Assembly (NCBI GenBank): GCA_022036555.1
Contig: CM039124.1
Coordinates: 52,477,882-52,541,881, forward strand
Length of the DNA stretch: 64,000 bases
Reading direction: 5' to 3'
From: Microstegium vimineum
Taxonomy: Eukaryota; Streptophyta; Magnoliopsida; Poales; Poaceae
Part shown: in pieces, positions 25,676 to 37,811 of the stretch
How the letters are laid out: the number at the start of each line of letters is the position of its first letter
Numbering within the stretch: the first letter of the stretch is position 1
Position numbers and translations under genes: made by a program
Notes under the pieces: model-generated
Database searches by the model: none
Told to the model about the DNA's origin: nothing
The model's input: only the letters and a program-made list of their open reading frames with translations

Positions 25676-25702
25676 TTATATATATATATATATATATATA
25701 TA
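25676..25702. repeat. (TA)n microsatellite
   Basis: A short, nearly pure TA dinucleotide run in intergenic DNA. Confidence 0.85.
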
Positions 25703-27118
25703 AAGAAAGAAAAGAAATAGAGAGGTGTGGTGGTGTTTGGTGAGTATTAGTGCAGCCGACCCAAGGTTGCAAACAGAGAAAAGATGGATGATTCCGTCTC
25801 GTAGCAAGTGGACTGACGAGTGACGACGATATTGCGTCTGGCCCCTGTCACCAGAAAAACACAGGAATAAGAAGAAAGAAAAACAAGCAGTTGCAAAATG
25901 GAGGATTACAATTTCTTTATTTTTTCCTATGATGAACCAAAGCAGGCCTCCAGAGACTAGTATTGTAGAACGGAGTATTGCTTTTATTTAACACCTGTGA
26001 AACTGCAGTCTAAATACCTGGCCGGCGCTGAAAGCATAACAGTCTTTTTCACAGACCGCTAGTAGCAGCGGCAGTCTCCCTCTCACTTTCCCACTACGAG
26101 GCGCATAACTCCGACGAGAATAGAACAGCACCTCTTGGAGCCACGCGCGGAAGAAGGCCCCATTTGCGGTACCGGCTCAAGCTTCTACTAAGCATTTACT
26201 TACAGTTCATACAGAGTTCATTTATTTTTCTCGTCTTTGTATGGAGCTAGTGAAAGCGAGAGAAGCTAGCTAGTTCTTTTAGTTTCATCTTCTCTTATTG
26301 CCTCTACAAGAGAAAGACTTGAAAGATAAAAATAACTCCCAGTATATGAACAGTGAAGAGCTAGAGCTGGAGCACTTGGCAGGTCTACGAAGGGGCCAAA
26401 GCATACGGACTGGGGCTTCTTCCGGCTGTGCTCCACGGCTTGGGCGATTTGACTGTCCTCTAGCGTCACAAGTAAGCAGTTGGGGCCCACACCGTCAGTC
26501 AGGGCAGCAACGAAGGCAGCAGGGTAGGGCGGACCCGTACCTACTACTACAGGGGGGCTACAATGATGATGTGTCGTTGTTTCCCAGCGACGGCCGACGG
26601 GGAGCAGGCGTGCTCGAGTGCTACTGCACGGTGCACGCAGGGTGGAAACGAATGATCACCACCTGGCCGAATGTCCCGAAACCGTACGTACTCGTACGTA
26701 CGTACTTAACCAAGCTGGATTAGCATGCAATGCAATGCAAGATCGATCGATCATCGTGGAAAGCACTGCACTGCACGCGCCATCATCGAGCTGTGCATGT
26801 GCATCATCATCATCAGTATGTAGTGCATGCAAGAAGTTGACTGTGCGGCGTCAGGGAGGGGGAATTGATGCAACGTGGGCCGGAGGGATGCAGAAACTGA
26901 ACGCCACGTACAGTACGGCGTTTCACTCTCCTGTACAGTATGGCGTTTCACTGCTTGCTTCTTTGTTTGTTTCTTTGTTTCTTTGTTTGTTTGTTCAGTC
27001 AACGTTGTTGGTGAGGCTATACAATTGCTGGTGTTAATGGATATTACTGCATACGTATACGTAGGCGCGCAATAAAAAGCCTGAGAAAATACAAGCAGTC
27101 GGACAAGACCGGTACCGG

Positions 27119-27222
<104 letters not shown>

Positions 27223-27342
27223 GGTACTGTACGCACGTAGGAAAGATCTCGACCTGAGCAGGCGGATTGATGATTCACACTCCGCCCTGTGGCAGGCCGG
27301 CTGCAGGGTCAAGTTTGCAGGTGTGCCATGAAGCGTAGTAGC

Positions 27343-27393
27343 TAGCTCTGAATGCACCAAGGCACAAAAAAAAAAATAGCTCTGAATGCACCA
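27343..27393 (+). mobile_element. Tail-only retroposed micro-insertion 5
   Basis: A perfect 17-bp direct repeat (TAGCTCTGAATGCACCA, 27343-27359 and 27377-27393) flanks 17 bp, AGGCAC followed by A11. The A tract abuts the right copy. This is the clearest of the seven because the repeat is long and exact. Confidence 0.7.
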
Positions 27394-29146
27394 CCACCCG
27401 TATACAACGCACCGACGATCCCCGTATGGCTGGTAGCAGTAGCATACTACGCAGATACGGAGTACTAGGCTGCTGGCCGGATCGGAGTGCAAGCCAAGCC
27501 AACTAGCCATGGCACCAGCTACCAGCAGCCACTGTGGATCTACTCGTAGACGTACCGTAGCGATACGTATGTATCGTCGGTGCCGTGGACGGACGGGCCG
27601 GCGGACGGAGGAGTTGGATCGTGTCGTCCTGAGAGAGTCAGAGTTGTTGGTGAGGTTTTATTGAAGGCCCGCCCCGCCGTGAATGCGATGCGATTTGCCT
27701 AGCCGCCGCGCCGCCGCGGTCCCGTATTGCTTGAAAAACGCAGGCGAACACCGGCGCGCGCGCCTCTGCCGGGTCCCGGTCCGGATCTTGGTCATGCGCT
27801 TGCTCGGGCTCGGCCATTTTTCGCCGTTCCAGGCTTTGAGCCGGGGGGTCCGCTGCTCCACTCGGCTCGGCATCGGCAGGGGGTCGCACGGACCACGCGC
27901 GCGCCACGGCCGCCGCCGGGGAATCGTATGTAGCGCCACTCCGCGGCAACCGCCGAGTGCTGGACGACCCACGACGTACTACGCTTGGACCACCCACGTA
28001 CGCGAGCACGCGCGTAGCGTAGCGTAGATGAAGGATGGCCAATTGGCCATGGCCCATGGATGGCCCCCCACGGATGTGGGGCGCGGGCTCGCTCGTATTC
28101 GTATGGAATCCTATTCGTGTCACCAGTTCACCGAGCGTTGCGGCGCCCGTTTCGGATCGGCTAATCTCCGGTCCATGAGGATCCAAGGACACTGAAGAGA
28201 TCTGAGAGGATTGTAACTTGTACTGTAGTACGTAGTATGTAAGAAATAAAACCCTCTCGGTTCTTTTTTTTTTTTGGATCGACGCTAACTGAACAAGCTC
28301 TTCAGCTTTGTGTTGGAAATCGGTGTTTGTTCACGTTTGAAATTCGACTGCCCACTATAGCTTCTCTAAAATGTTTGGTTCTGGACTAAATGGTTTTGGC
28401 TTAAGCTTAGAAAAAGCAATTTTTGGTAGGAGCAGCTATTCTTTGTTTAACAGATTTGCAGGTAACTTTTACGGTTAAATATTGAATCCGATCGACCGTG
28501 GTTACTCATGCATAAGAAGGATAGACCGTCGTTTATGCATGGTGCGTAAACTATGAGACAATAGTTATGGCCGTCTTCGAAAAATTTGGTTGAAATTTTC
28601 GGTATTGACGAATACGAAACTGAGAGATCGTCGTTCATCCGTATGGACTATGAAATCCTAACTGTCTCAGCCAGTGGCGAAGGCAGGATATTATAATAAG
28701 GTATTTCAAAAACAATTTTCTCCAAAACAACAAGAGTCAATAGCACCGGTAGAACTAAATATTTTTGTATATACAATACATATTCTTTGTCACAAAATCT
28801 ATGAGTACTCCATATAATACTTAAGAATACCTCTCGCACCACACCGTCTCAGCAAGTGTTTCTGCGCTCGTTCTATGTTACTTGTTCCTCTATCTCAAAC
28901 TATAAGACATCTTAAGAATTTTGGACTCTAAATGATGAAAAAGAGTCTAAATGATTAGCATTTTTTGAATAGCGGTTGGTGTCATCCATGAGTATTGTAA
29001 CCCGAAGGGAGCGAGCATAGTTACAAAATCTTGCATGCGGATATGAACGTGGGTATGAAATTTTAACCGATATGTAATTTGCTATGGATGAATATTTACT
29101 CTATCTGCGTCTATTTGACCTACTGACAAGTGACATACCTAGCCCT

Positions 29147-29360
29147 TGTTTAGATGCAAAAACTTTTGAAAAAAGTGACATTGTACCACTTTCGTTTGTA
29201 TTTGGTAATTATAGTCCGAAGTAACTAGTCTAAAAAATTTCGTCTCGCAAATTACAGGCAACATGTACAATTATTTATTTTTTTACCGATATTTAATGCT
29301 TTATATATGTGTCCAAAATTTCGATGTGACGGAAAATCTTGTAAAGTTTTACAGCTTTGA
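29147..29360. mobile_element. Tourist-like MITE, right end missing
   Basis: Begins CCCTTGTTTAGATGC and contains TTCGTCTCGCAAATTACAG, TTTAATGCTT and TTCGATGTGACGG, the internal landmarks of a very common grass Tourist (PIF/Harbinger-derived) family. The expected right inverted repeat ending in a GAACTAAAC motif is not present, so the copy is truncated or diverged at its right end. Confidence 0.65.
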
Positions 29361-29785
29361 AGACACCAACCGCTTTAAATCAAGCCCTCACTTGACGTTA
29401 GCTAGGTTTGCCCTAGCCGGAACGGGATATATAGCTTGGAACAAAAAAAATGGAAATGGGATAAGTGAGAATACTAAAATCTAAAACAAACAAATAGATG
29501 AAAACCGATAAATCTAAGCTAACTTCACGAGCCATGACATAGCTTAGTGTACCTACTCTGTATGTTAAAAGATGTTAAAACTGTCTCATGAGTTTCTTGG
29601 TTCTCCTCATTAGAATGTTTTGTTTCTAATTACTCTATAAATACCTAGCTAGTTTTCATAACAAATGCTAAAACTTATCTTGATTTAGTGAATACGAGAT
29701 GAATATAGGTGTATTTTGACTAAAAATTATCCTTCGACACAGAGGAAATACCCCTCGTTTCATTTCTGTTTTGTTTTTTTAAGTA

Positions 29786-29971
29786 CGTGTTTGAAAGCAC
29801 CAACTAAACTTTAGTTAGATAAATTTAGCTCAGTTTAGCTACTTCAACCTAGCTAAATTCAACTAAAGTTTATCTGAGTCTATTAGCTAGAGTATTTAGC
29901 TAAATTTTAGCAGAAAGATTTTTTAATTGACAAAAATTTAACACTAAAAATTTAGCCATCTAAACTTTAGT
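29786..29971. mobile_element. Small MITE-like foldback
   Basis: Starts GTGTTTGAAAGCACCAACTAAA and contains several inverted copies of a TAAACTTTAG / CTAAAGTTTA motif, ending AACTTTAGTT. It looks like a diverged MITE of the GTTTGGAAGCACC type. Its right end abuts the next MITE at 29975, so a few bases may be lost. Confidence 0.5.
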
Positions 29972-29974
29972 TAT

Positions 29975-30250
29975 GGCCTTGTTTAGTTCCTGAAATCCAA
30001 CCCCAAATTTCACTATGCAAAAAGAAGATTCTCCGTCACATCAAAATGCCGACCTATGTATAGAGTACTAAATGTAGATGAAATCAAAAATTAATTGTAC
30101 AGTTTTGTTGTACATTGCGAGACGAATCTTTTGAGCCTAGTTTGAGAATTTTTGGACAATTATTAGCATTAAAAAACAAAAGCGCTACAGTGCCCCGGAG
30201 GAACACTGTTCCCGACTCGGCACCACCCGATTCGGGAACTAAACACGGCC
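29975..30250. mobile_element. Tourist-type MITE, complete (276 bp)
   Basis: Terminal inverted repeats GGCCTTGTTTAGTTCC and GGGAACTAAACACGGCC lie at the two ends, each flanked by TAT. The interior has GAGACGAATCTTTTGAGCC, a hallmark of this family. It ends 180 bp before the TATA box of the BAM1-type gene, so it is part of the proximal promoter region. Confidence 0.85.
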
Positions 30251-30430
30251 TATATACATACAAAACCCTAAATACCAAAATGGATAGTTGCTTAAAAACT
30301 TTACTAGGAGTACACTACTTGTACCAGTCTACTACTAGCACTCTATGAGTACTTCGATGGATTAATCGTTAGCCAAAAGTCAAAACTACCTGCATCCATC
30401 CATCTGTTCCGAAAGACCCCAAGATCACGT

Positions 30431-30437
30431 TATAAAA
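30431..30437 (+). promoter_or_regulatory. TATA box of the BAM1-type gene
   Basis: TATAAAA lies 221 bp before the start codon, in the expected spacing for a roughly 190-base 5' UTR. The stretch from here to the start codon contains no upstream ATG. Confidence 0.6.
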
Positions 30438-30651
30438 GCAGCCCAATCCCCCAGAAGGAAACCCACACACCATCCCAAAAGAAAGAAAAAAAGAATATCA
30501 ACCCTTGATTGATTGAGGTTTAGCGAGCGTTCAAAACCACAGCAAGCACACCCCCTCGCCACGCTCTTGTCCGCACTCTCCTTGCCGAGAGTGTGCCTCT
30601 CTTCTCCCCCATCCACTCCGCCGCCGCCGCATCAGAGAAAAGAGAAGCCCA

Positions 30652-33600
30652 ATGCGCCTCCTCCCATTCCTCTTGCTCCTGGCCCTCGCCGCGGTCGCGT
30701 CCGGCGCGGCGGGCGGCGGCACGGACAAGGACGCGGACGCGCTGCTCTCCGCGAAGGCGGCGCTCTCCGACCCCACCGGCGCGCTCGCGTCCTGGGACGC
30801 CGCCGCCTCCTCCGACCACTGCGCGTGGGCGGGGGTCACCTGCGCGCCCCGCGGCTCCGGCGGCGTCGTCGTCGGGCTCGACGTCTCCGGGCTCAACCTG
30901 TCCGGCGCGCTCCCGCCGGCGCTGTGGCGGCTCCGCGGCCTGCAGCGCCTCTCCGTCGCCGCCAACGGCTTCTACGGGCCCATCCCGCCGTCGCTCGCGC
31001 GCCTGCAGCTCCTCGTCCACCTCAACCTCTCCAACAACGCCTTCAACGGCTCCATCCCGCCTGCGCTCGCGCGGCTCCGCGGCCTCCGGGTGCTCGACCT
31101 CTACAACAACAACCTCACCAGCGCCACGCTGCCGCTCGAGGTCACGCACATGCCCATGCTCCGCCACCTCCACCTCGGCGGCAACTTCTTCTCCGGGGAG
31201 ATACCGCCCGAGTACGGCCGCTGGCCCAGGCTGCAGTACCTTGCCGTCTCCGGGAACGAGCTCTCCGGCAAGATACCGCCCCAGCTGGGGAACCTCACCA
31301 CCCTCAGGGAGCTCTACATTGGCTACTACAACAGCTACACCGGTGGCCTTCCGCCGGAGCTCGGGAACCTCACCGAGCTCGTCCGCCTCGACGCCGCCAA
31401 CTGTGGGCTCTCCGGCGAAATCCCGCCGGAGCTCGGGAGGCTGCAGAATCTGGATACGCTCTTCTTGCAGGTGAACGGCCTCACCGGCAGCATACCGTCG
31501 GAGCTGGGCTACCTCAAGAGCCTCAGTTCTTTGGACCTGTCCAACAATGTGCTCACCGGTGAGATACCGGCGAGTTTCTCCGAGCTCAACAACCTCACGC
31601 TGCTCAACCTGTTCCGGAACAAGCTGCGCGGCGACATCCCCGACTTCGTCGGCGACCTGCCCAGCCTCGAGGTGCTGCAGCTGTGGGAGAACAACTTCAC
31701 CGGCGGTGTGCCACGCCGCCTCGGTCGCAACGGCCGCCTCCAGCTGCTCGACCTCTCGTCGAACAAGCTCACCGGCACGCTGCCGCCGGAGCTCTGCGCT
31801 GGGGGCAAGCTGCAGACGCTCATCGCGCTCGGCAACTTCTTGTTCGGTGCCATCCCAGACTCACTCGGGCAGTGTAAGTCCTTGAGCCGTGTCCGTCTCG
31901 GGGAGAACTACCTGAATGGCTCAATTCCCAAGGGGCTGTTCGAATTGCCGAAGCTGACTCAAGTCGAGCTGCAAGATAACCTCCTCACTGGTAATTTTCC
32001 GGCTGTGGTCGGTGCTGCGGCTCCTAACCTTGGAGAGATTAGCCTGTCCAACAACCAGCTCACGGGCGCATTGCCTGCATCTCTTGGGAATTTCTCTGGT
32101 GTTCAGAAGCTGCTGCTTGATCAGAACGCCTTCTCTGGTGACATACCTCCGGAGATTGGGCGGCTGCAGCAGCTCTCCAAGGCTGACCTTAGCAGCAACA
32201 GGTTTGAGGGAGGTGTGCCACCGGAGATAGGGAAATGCCGGCTTCTCACTTACTTGGACATGAGCCAAAACAATCTCTCTGGGAAGATACCTCCGGCCAT
32301 CTCTGGAATGCGAATACTCAACTACCTCAACCTGTCCAGGAACCACCTTGATGGAGAGATACCTCCATCCATTGCAACGATGCAGAGCTTGACGGCGGTC
32401 GACTTCTCGTACAACAATTTGTCTGGGCTTGTGCCAGGGACTGGTCAATTCAGCTACTTCAATGCCACATCTTTCGTTGGCAACCCAGGCCTGTGTGGAC
32501 CATACCTCGGTCCATGCAGCCCAGGCATTGCTGGTGCCAACCACACTGCCCATGGCCATGGTGGGCTGACCAATACGGTCAAGCTGCTCATTGTCCTCGG
32601 CTTGTTGATTTGCTCCATTGCATTTGCTGCTGCGGCGATTCTGAAGGCTCGGTCATTGAAGAAAGCTAGTGAAGCACGAGTATGGAAACTCACTGCATTC
32701 CAGCGCCTGGACTTCACCAGTGATGATGTGCTGGATTGCTTGAAAGAGGAGAACATTATTGGCAAAGGTGGTGCTGGGATCGTGTATAAGGGGGCAATGT
32801 CGAATGGTGAACTTGTGGCTGTGAAGAGACTTCCAGCGATGGTCCGTGGTTCATCACATGATCATGGGTTCTCGGCAGAGATACAAACACTTGGTAGAAT
32901 TCGACACCGTCACATTGTGCGCCTGCTAGGCTTCTGCTCAAACAATGAGACTAACCTGCTGGTTTATGAGTATATGCCCAATGGCAGCCTTGGGGAGATG
33001 CTCCATGGCAAGAAAGGAGGGCACCTGCATTGGGATACCCGATACAGCATTGCTATTGAGGCAGCCAAGGGGCTTTGCTACTTGCACCACGATTGTTCAC
33101 CTCTGATACTTCACCGGGATGTCAAGTCAAATAACATACTTCTTGACTCCAACTTTGAAGCTCATGTGGCCGACTTTGGGCTAGCAAAATTCTTGCAGGA
33201 CTCGGGGGCATCTGAATGCATGTCCGCCATTGCTGGCTCATATGGCTACATAGCGCCAGGTAAAAATCAACCCTTTCTGATCCAGTTCAATATGAATAGA
33301 GTACTCATCTGAGTATATCGAGATGCATCATAAGTTTAGAATGCTTATAGTTATTACAGTGTTCAAGCTATAAAACTTCATTGTTGTACTGTTTGATGAG
33401 TATTGGTGCTTATCTACATGGTTTCTGTTATCATATTCTCTCTACTAGTTATCTTTAACATTTTCTGAAGATCAGTTACTTCATTGTTTTATCTTCTGTT
33501 GAAACTTTATGATGTCTGTTTACATCTTCAGGATCGTAATGTTCAATGGTCTTTTTATGCGTATCTACTGTTGTAGTATTTCTCTTTACATCTACGTCAT

Positions 33601-34185
33601 TGCTTTTGGTTTACAAAATGACTGAATATTGGCTTCTAAATTCTATTTTCCAATTGAATGACCTTGCTCTTTGTTGTCATCCATGGCTGTCCAGAATATG
33701 CATACACACTGAAGGTCGATGAGAAGAGTGATGTCTATAGCTTTGGTGTTGTGCTTCTTGAGCTTGTCACTGGAAGGAAGCCTGTAGGTGAATTTGGCGA
33801 TGGTGTTGACATTGTCCAATGGGCAAAGATGATGACAGACTCAAACAAAGAACAAGTGATGAAGATCCTTGACCCAAGGCTCTCAACTGTTCCGCTGCAC
33901 GAGGTGATGCACGTCTTCTATGTTGCATTGCTTTGCACTGAGGAGCAAAGTGTGCAGCGCCCGACGATGAGGGAGGTTGTGCAGATCCTGAGTGAGCTTC
34001 CAAAGCCATCTACCAAGCAAGGAGTGGAGGTTCTGAATTCCGGTGACGGCTCTGCCTCCAGTCCTCTGCATCCAGCACCAGTTGCGACCAATGAAGCACC
34101 AACCGTCGAAGCGAGAGAACAGCAGCAGCAGCAGCAGCAAACAAGCTCTCCGTCGTCGCCACCTCCAGATCTCATCAGCATCTGA
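30652..34185 (+). CDS. BAM1: CLAVATA1-like LRR receptor kinase, BAM1 clade
   Basis: Plasma-membrane receptor kinase that, in the family, binds CLE peptides in meristem and vascular signalling. Exons 30652-33259 and 33695-34185 with a 435-bp intron in the kinase domain after SYGYIAP; 1032 aa. It has a signal peptide (about 1-19, MRLLPFLLLLALAAVASG), a cysteine-paired N-terminal cap (HCAWAGVTC), roughly 20 leucine-rich repeats to about 600, a C-terminal cap (GNPGLCGPYLGPC), a transmembrane helix (about 643-664), a glycine loop GKGGAG at 704-709, lysine 725, catalytic HRD at 821-823 and DFG at 841. It is an RD kinase with all key residues, so active. The ELYIGYYNSYTGGLPPELG block and VPGTGQFSYFN are BAM-type. 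The C-tail has a seven-glutamine run. No frameshift. A rice CLV1/FON1 orthologue is less likely given the match to BAM1. Confidence 0.93.
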
Positions 34186-37100
34186 GAAATCAAAACTGAG
34201 AACGTTACCATTCTTTGCAAAAAACTGCACTTCGATCTCACAAGCTTAGGTCGTAATTTAGGATGCAGTAAGTTTGGCCTCCTGTGCTGTACATATTCAA
34301 GTTTGTTGGTTGGTTGTTTCCAGTTTGCCATGTTTCATTTGTTGCTGCAATGTAGTAGGAGAGTCTGTAGCGAGTTGAGTTACATTGCTAGAGCTTCTGA
34401 TTTCCCTTCTCTAATATTGTACTAGGCACTAAAGTATCAAGTGCACTCTGTCAAATTTGGCGCCAGAATCTTTGTTGTGGAACCAAGATGTTTTAAGTGC
34501 TTTCTGCTTCTGTGTAAACACTGGAAGTGGGCCATGTCTAAAGGCCTTGAAGTCAGATCTTAATCTACAATACATTGGTCCCAAAGAAAAAGCCCGTTTG
34601 CAAGATGAATTGATAGATACCCTACCGGAGCATCTGATTGCTGCTTTCTCTCACTTTTTTTTTATCGTCTTTTCTTGTTGTATAAAAGAAGGGAAGTTGA
34701 TCTGCATCTCTTCAAAGCAGACGGCTGGCCCAGAATGTCAAAGGAGGAGTGCTGTGCATGAAAGAAACGGCTCGGTAAGCAGATGCTTTGCCCTCCGCGT
34801 AACGGCAAACTGCTCTGCCGATATGCTTCCGTCCGTGTTAAGTGAAAGCGAGTGGAGCATTGTTCAAAGAGAACGAACTTGATCACCTCATCAAGTACTA
34901 AGTACAGTAGCTGGTTATTGTGATGATGCAGCTAGTTCGTACGGTGGTTTCTCTATATCCTATTGTTAGGTGATCAGGAGTGATTAGATGGGTCAGGTTC
35001 AGGAATCATTGTTCAGCTTCAGCATGACAAACACCCTTCTCTTGTCATGTCACCACGCGTTCATTCACAATTGCAGCAATGGCTAATGATCTTCTAAGGA
35101 AAATAAAAACTTTGTTCAATCGTTGTTTTTTAAACACCCACACACTCACATAAAGCAGATAGCAAAAGCAGCCGAAAAAGGATTCTTTGCAAAGAAAAAG
35201 TAAGGAAAATAAAGAGGAAAAAAAAAAGGGAATCATTTGTTGATCTGAACAATGGCCCCCCCTCCTGCGATTTCTGCGTGCACTGTCGCTGTTTCTCCAG
35301 AGCAGTGTAGGCCCTGGTTTTGGCCAAGTGGTTGGACACCTCATCCAGAAAAGTAAGAAGGCCCGCCAAGCCGGCAAGCCCCCTACCACGGTACCACTAC
35401 CAGTCTACCACCACGTGAGCGCGCGGATCCACTGCCAAAGCCGCGCTCGCCGTGTCGTCCCTGCCGCCGGGGTGGACAAGGGCCGGGCAACGCTTCCTTC
35501 GCCCTCACTTCACCGGGTCACTTTGATCGGTGCCTGCCATTGCTCTGTCCAAAACACAGCTAGCTAGCTAGGACCACGGCCTTCTACCTGGCCAGCAGCA
35601 GCAGCGATACACTACTTACTGCTGTCTCAGAATCTTCTGGAGAAAAAAAAAAGGGTACTTTGAGATGGGTGCAAATGGCGAGATCAGTGCGGCACATGGG
35701 AGGACACTTCGGAATTGGTGTGTGTTCAAAATGCTTCAGTTCTGAGTGCAGGGATCCAAGGCAGTGGTGGTGTGTAGTTTGGGCTCTCTCCAGCAGGACT
35801 TCCAGGAGTCCGGCAAGCCAAGGCAGTGTTGAACTGATGGAGCTCCTTTATTATGAATCCGGCAATCCCCATGACCACGAATCGAGTGTCAAGCTGTTTT
35901 ATTATTATTATTATTAGTGCGTGCGTGGAGAAGACAAGGAGCAGGAAAAAGCGAAATGTTTTGGCAGGAAGCTGGAAGTGGTGGAAAGCCGTAACTGTGG
36001 CTTTTGTACCTGTGGTAAACGGCTGTGCGGTAAACAGTGAAAGGTCAGGTTGGGTGTTTGGTCTGATGATACTCTGATGCCATCCATGGACCGTCCATCG
36101 TACTCGTACCTCTGACCAGCCACACCACCCAAAGGCAGGCCACAGGTGAAGCTGGAGCACACTGTTGCGTACTACGTCGAAATAATATTGGCGGTAGGGT
36201 TCCCTGCATGCTCCACGGGAGACCGACTAAACCAAGCTCCCTAAGAGGCTTGAGAGGTTTTGATCCTTCATACTATTCCTGGTTAGTTTTTGTACTGCCA
36301 CATGAATCAGCCTCTTTCTTTTTTTTTTTTTTTTTTGAAGCTGCACATGAATCAGCCTTGCAGTATACAGCGGTTCTCTTAAAACAACTACCATCGGCGA
36401 TTCATGATTGGAGTGCAAACATTATGCAAACGGGCAATGACACTGACTTCAATTCACTAATGAACGTATTTACCACTTTTTGGTAAATCAAATGTTTTGA
36501 TTTTAAATAAATATATAGAAAATATTAACATAGTGATTTTAAATAAATATTATTAGATTAATCATAAATTACATCGAAGTACATATATAGTAGTTTTAAT
36601 AAATTTAGTTAGAATTAGGAAAGTTTAACTTAATATTAATCTAAATCTAAACACAATTAGTTTTAATGTTTAGCATGAGCTTTTCATAATAAAATGTCTT
36701 CTATGAAAGATTCTCATGTGCTAAAACCAGGGTTTGGTGTTTTTTTTACTACTTATTGCACAAGGAGAGCTCCACCATTTTTTTAGTGATTTTTTAAAAC
36801 TTGATCAAATATTTTTTTTAGTATATAGAGAGGGTAGTATACAATACAACTCCTGTATGCCATTACTCGGGTATTTTGATTGGGCCAGTCCATGAATAGC
36901 GAGGCCAGGTTCAGAGCTTCTCTGTTCTCGGCACTGAAACCTGATGGAGATGGACCTCAGCCGTTGCTGTCACTCGTTCGTACAGGGGCAGACGAGGGCT
37001 TCCGCGCCAGAAAGAAGAGGCATGCACTGCATTGCATGCCCATGGTATTCCTGCCTGCCGCCTGCACCCGTCCCGGCCCGTCTCGTGGAGTTTTGGGTAC

Positions 37101-37349
37101 TCATGCGTACGGAGTAGGAGTATACTCCGTACGTACGCGCGTGTTCTGAGGTCCTCATCGTCTGACGGACGACGACGCAGATGCAGTGATGCGATGGTAG
37201 TGGCGCGCCTGACGAAGGCTCAGTGCTTTCTCTGGCTACTGGCTCCCCTGACCTCGCCCACATGCATGCATGCATGCATGGCGTTGCGCGCAGTCGTCCT
37301 CGCCCAGGCGCGCAGTCTCTTTGCTTACGGGGACTAAAAAAAATACCTG
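34186..37349. other. Intergenic downstream of the BAM1-type gene
   Basis: The first few hundred bases are probably the 3' UTR. Beyond that I see no gene. It contains a small TTA run (about 35901-35918), one tail-only insertion (36299-36358), an AT-rich block at 36486-36690 that looks like decayed MITE sequence, and GC-richer DNA at 36900-37330 with a GCATGCATGC tract. Open frames such as 34457-34882 and 35726-36160 (minus) have no recognisable motif. Confidence 0.5.
36299..36358 (-). mobile_element. Tail-only retroposed micro-insertion 6
   Basis: A 15-bp direct repeat CACATGAATCAGCCT (36299-36313 and 36344-36358) flanks 30 bp: CTTTC, a run of 18 T, then GAAGCTG. On the minus strand this reads as a seven-base head followed by a long A tail with a short terminal GAAAG. 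Confidence 0.65.
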
Positions 37350-37615
37350 TCATATCGGATATCTAGATATTATTTAGGAGTATTAAATATAGACTATTTA
37401 TAAAACTAATTTGTCAGTCGAAGACTATTTTGCGAAACAAATTTATTAATATAAAATAGTCTATGATTTGATAATATAGTGTTACAGTAAACATATATTA
37501 ATGATAGATTGATTAGATTTAATAGATTCGTCTCGTGAAGTACTACGTGGCGCTGTAATTAGTTTTATAATATAAATTATATTTAATTTATTTAATTGAT
37601 ACCAAACATTCGATG
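37350..37615. mobile_element. Tourist-like foldback MITE
   Basis: The sequence has the internal landmarks of a common grass MITE: TTTAGGAGTATTAAATATAG, GTGTTACAGTAAAC, GATTCGTCTCGTGAAGTA and ACCAAACATTCGATGGGATA near the right end. The arms are inversely related (ATCGGATATC on the left, CATTCGATG on the right), though diverged. I could not fix target duplications. Confidence 0.6.
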
Positions 37616-37811
37616 GGATAAAGGACTAAAAATAAGACCATTTTTTTATGGGAATGGACGAGAAGGACAAGGGCAAAATCGAACAAGACGAGCATAGCAA
37701 ATGTGATGAAGGCATGGCATTGACATGTGGATCCAGAACGGCAAATATTGACAGGCAGGAGCAGAGCAGACATGGTTGTGTGGATGTGATGATCACCGGG
37801 AAGGGCACCGG

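Noticed and set aside
27638..28192. 184-aa minus-strand frame
   Set aside because: GC-driven, low complexity and overlapped by equally long frames on the plus strand; no domain recognised.
30513..31562. 349-aa and 293-aa frames overlapping the BAM1 exon
   Set aside because: They are out-of-frame shadows of the GC-rich LRR-coding exon.
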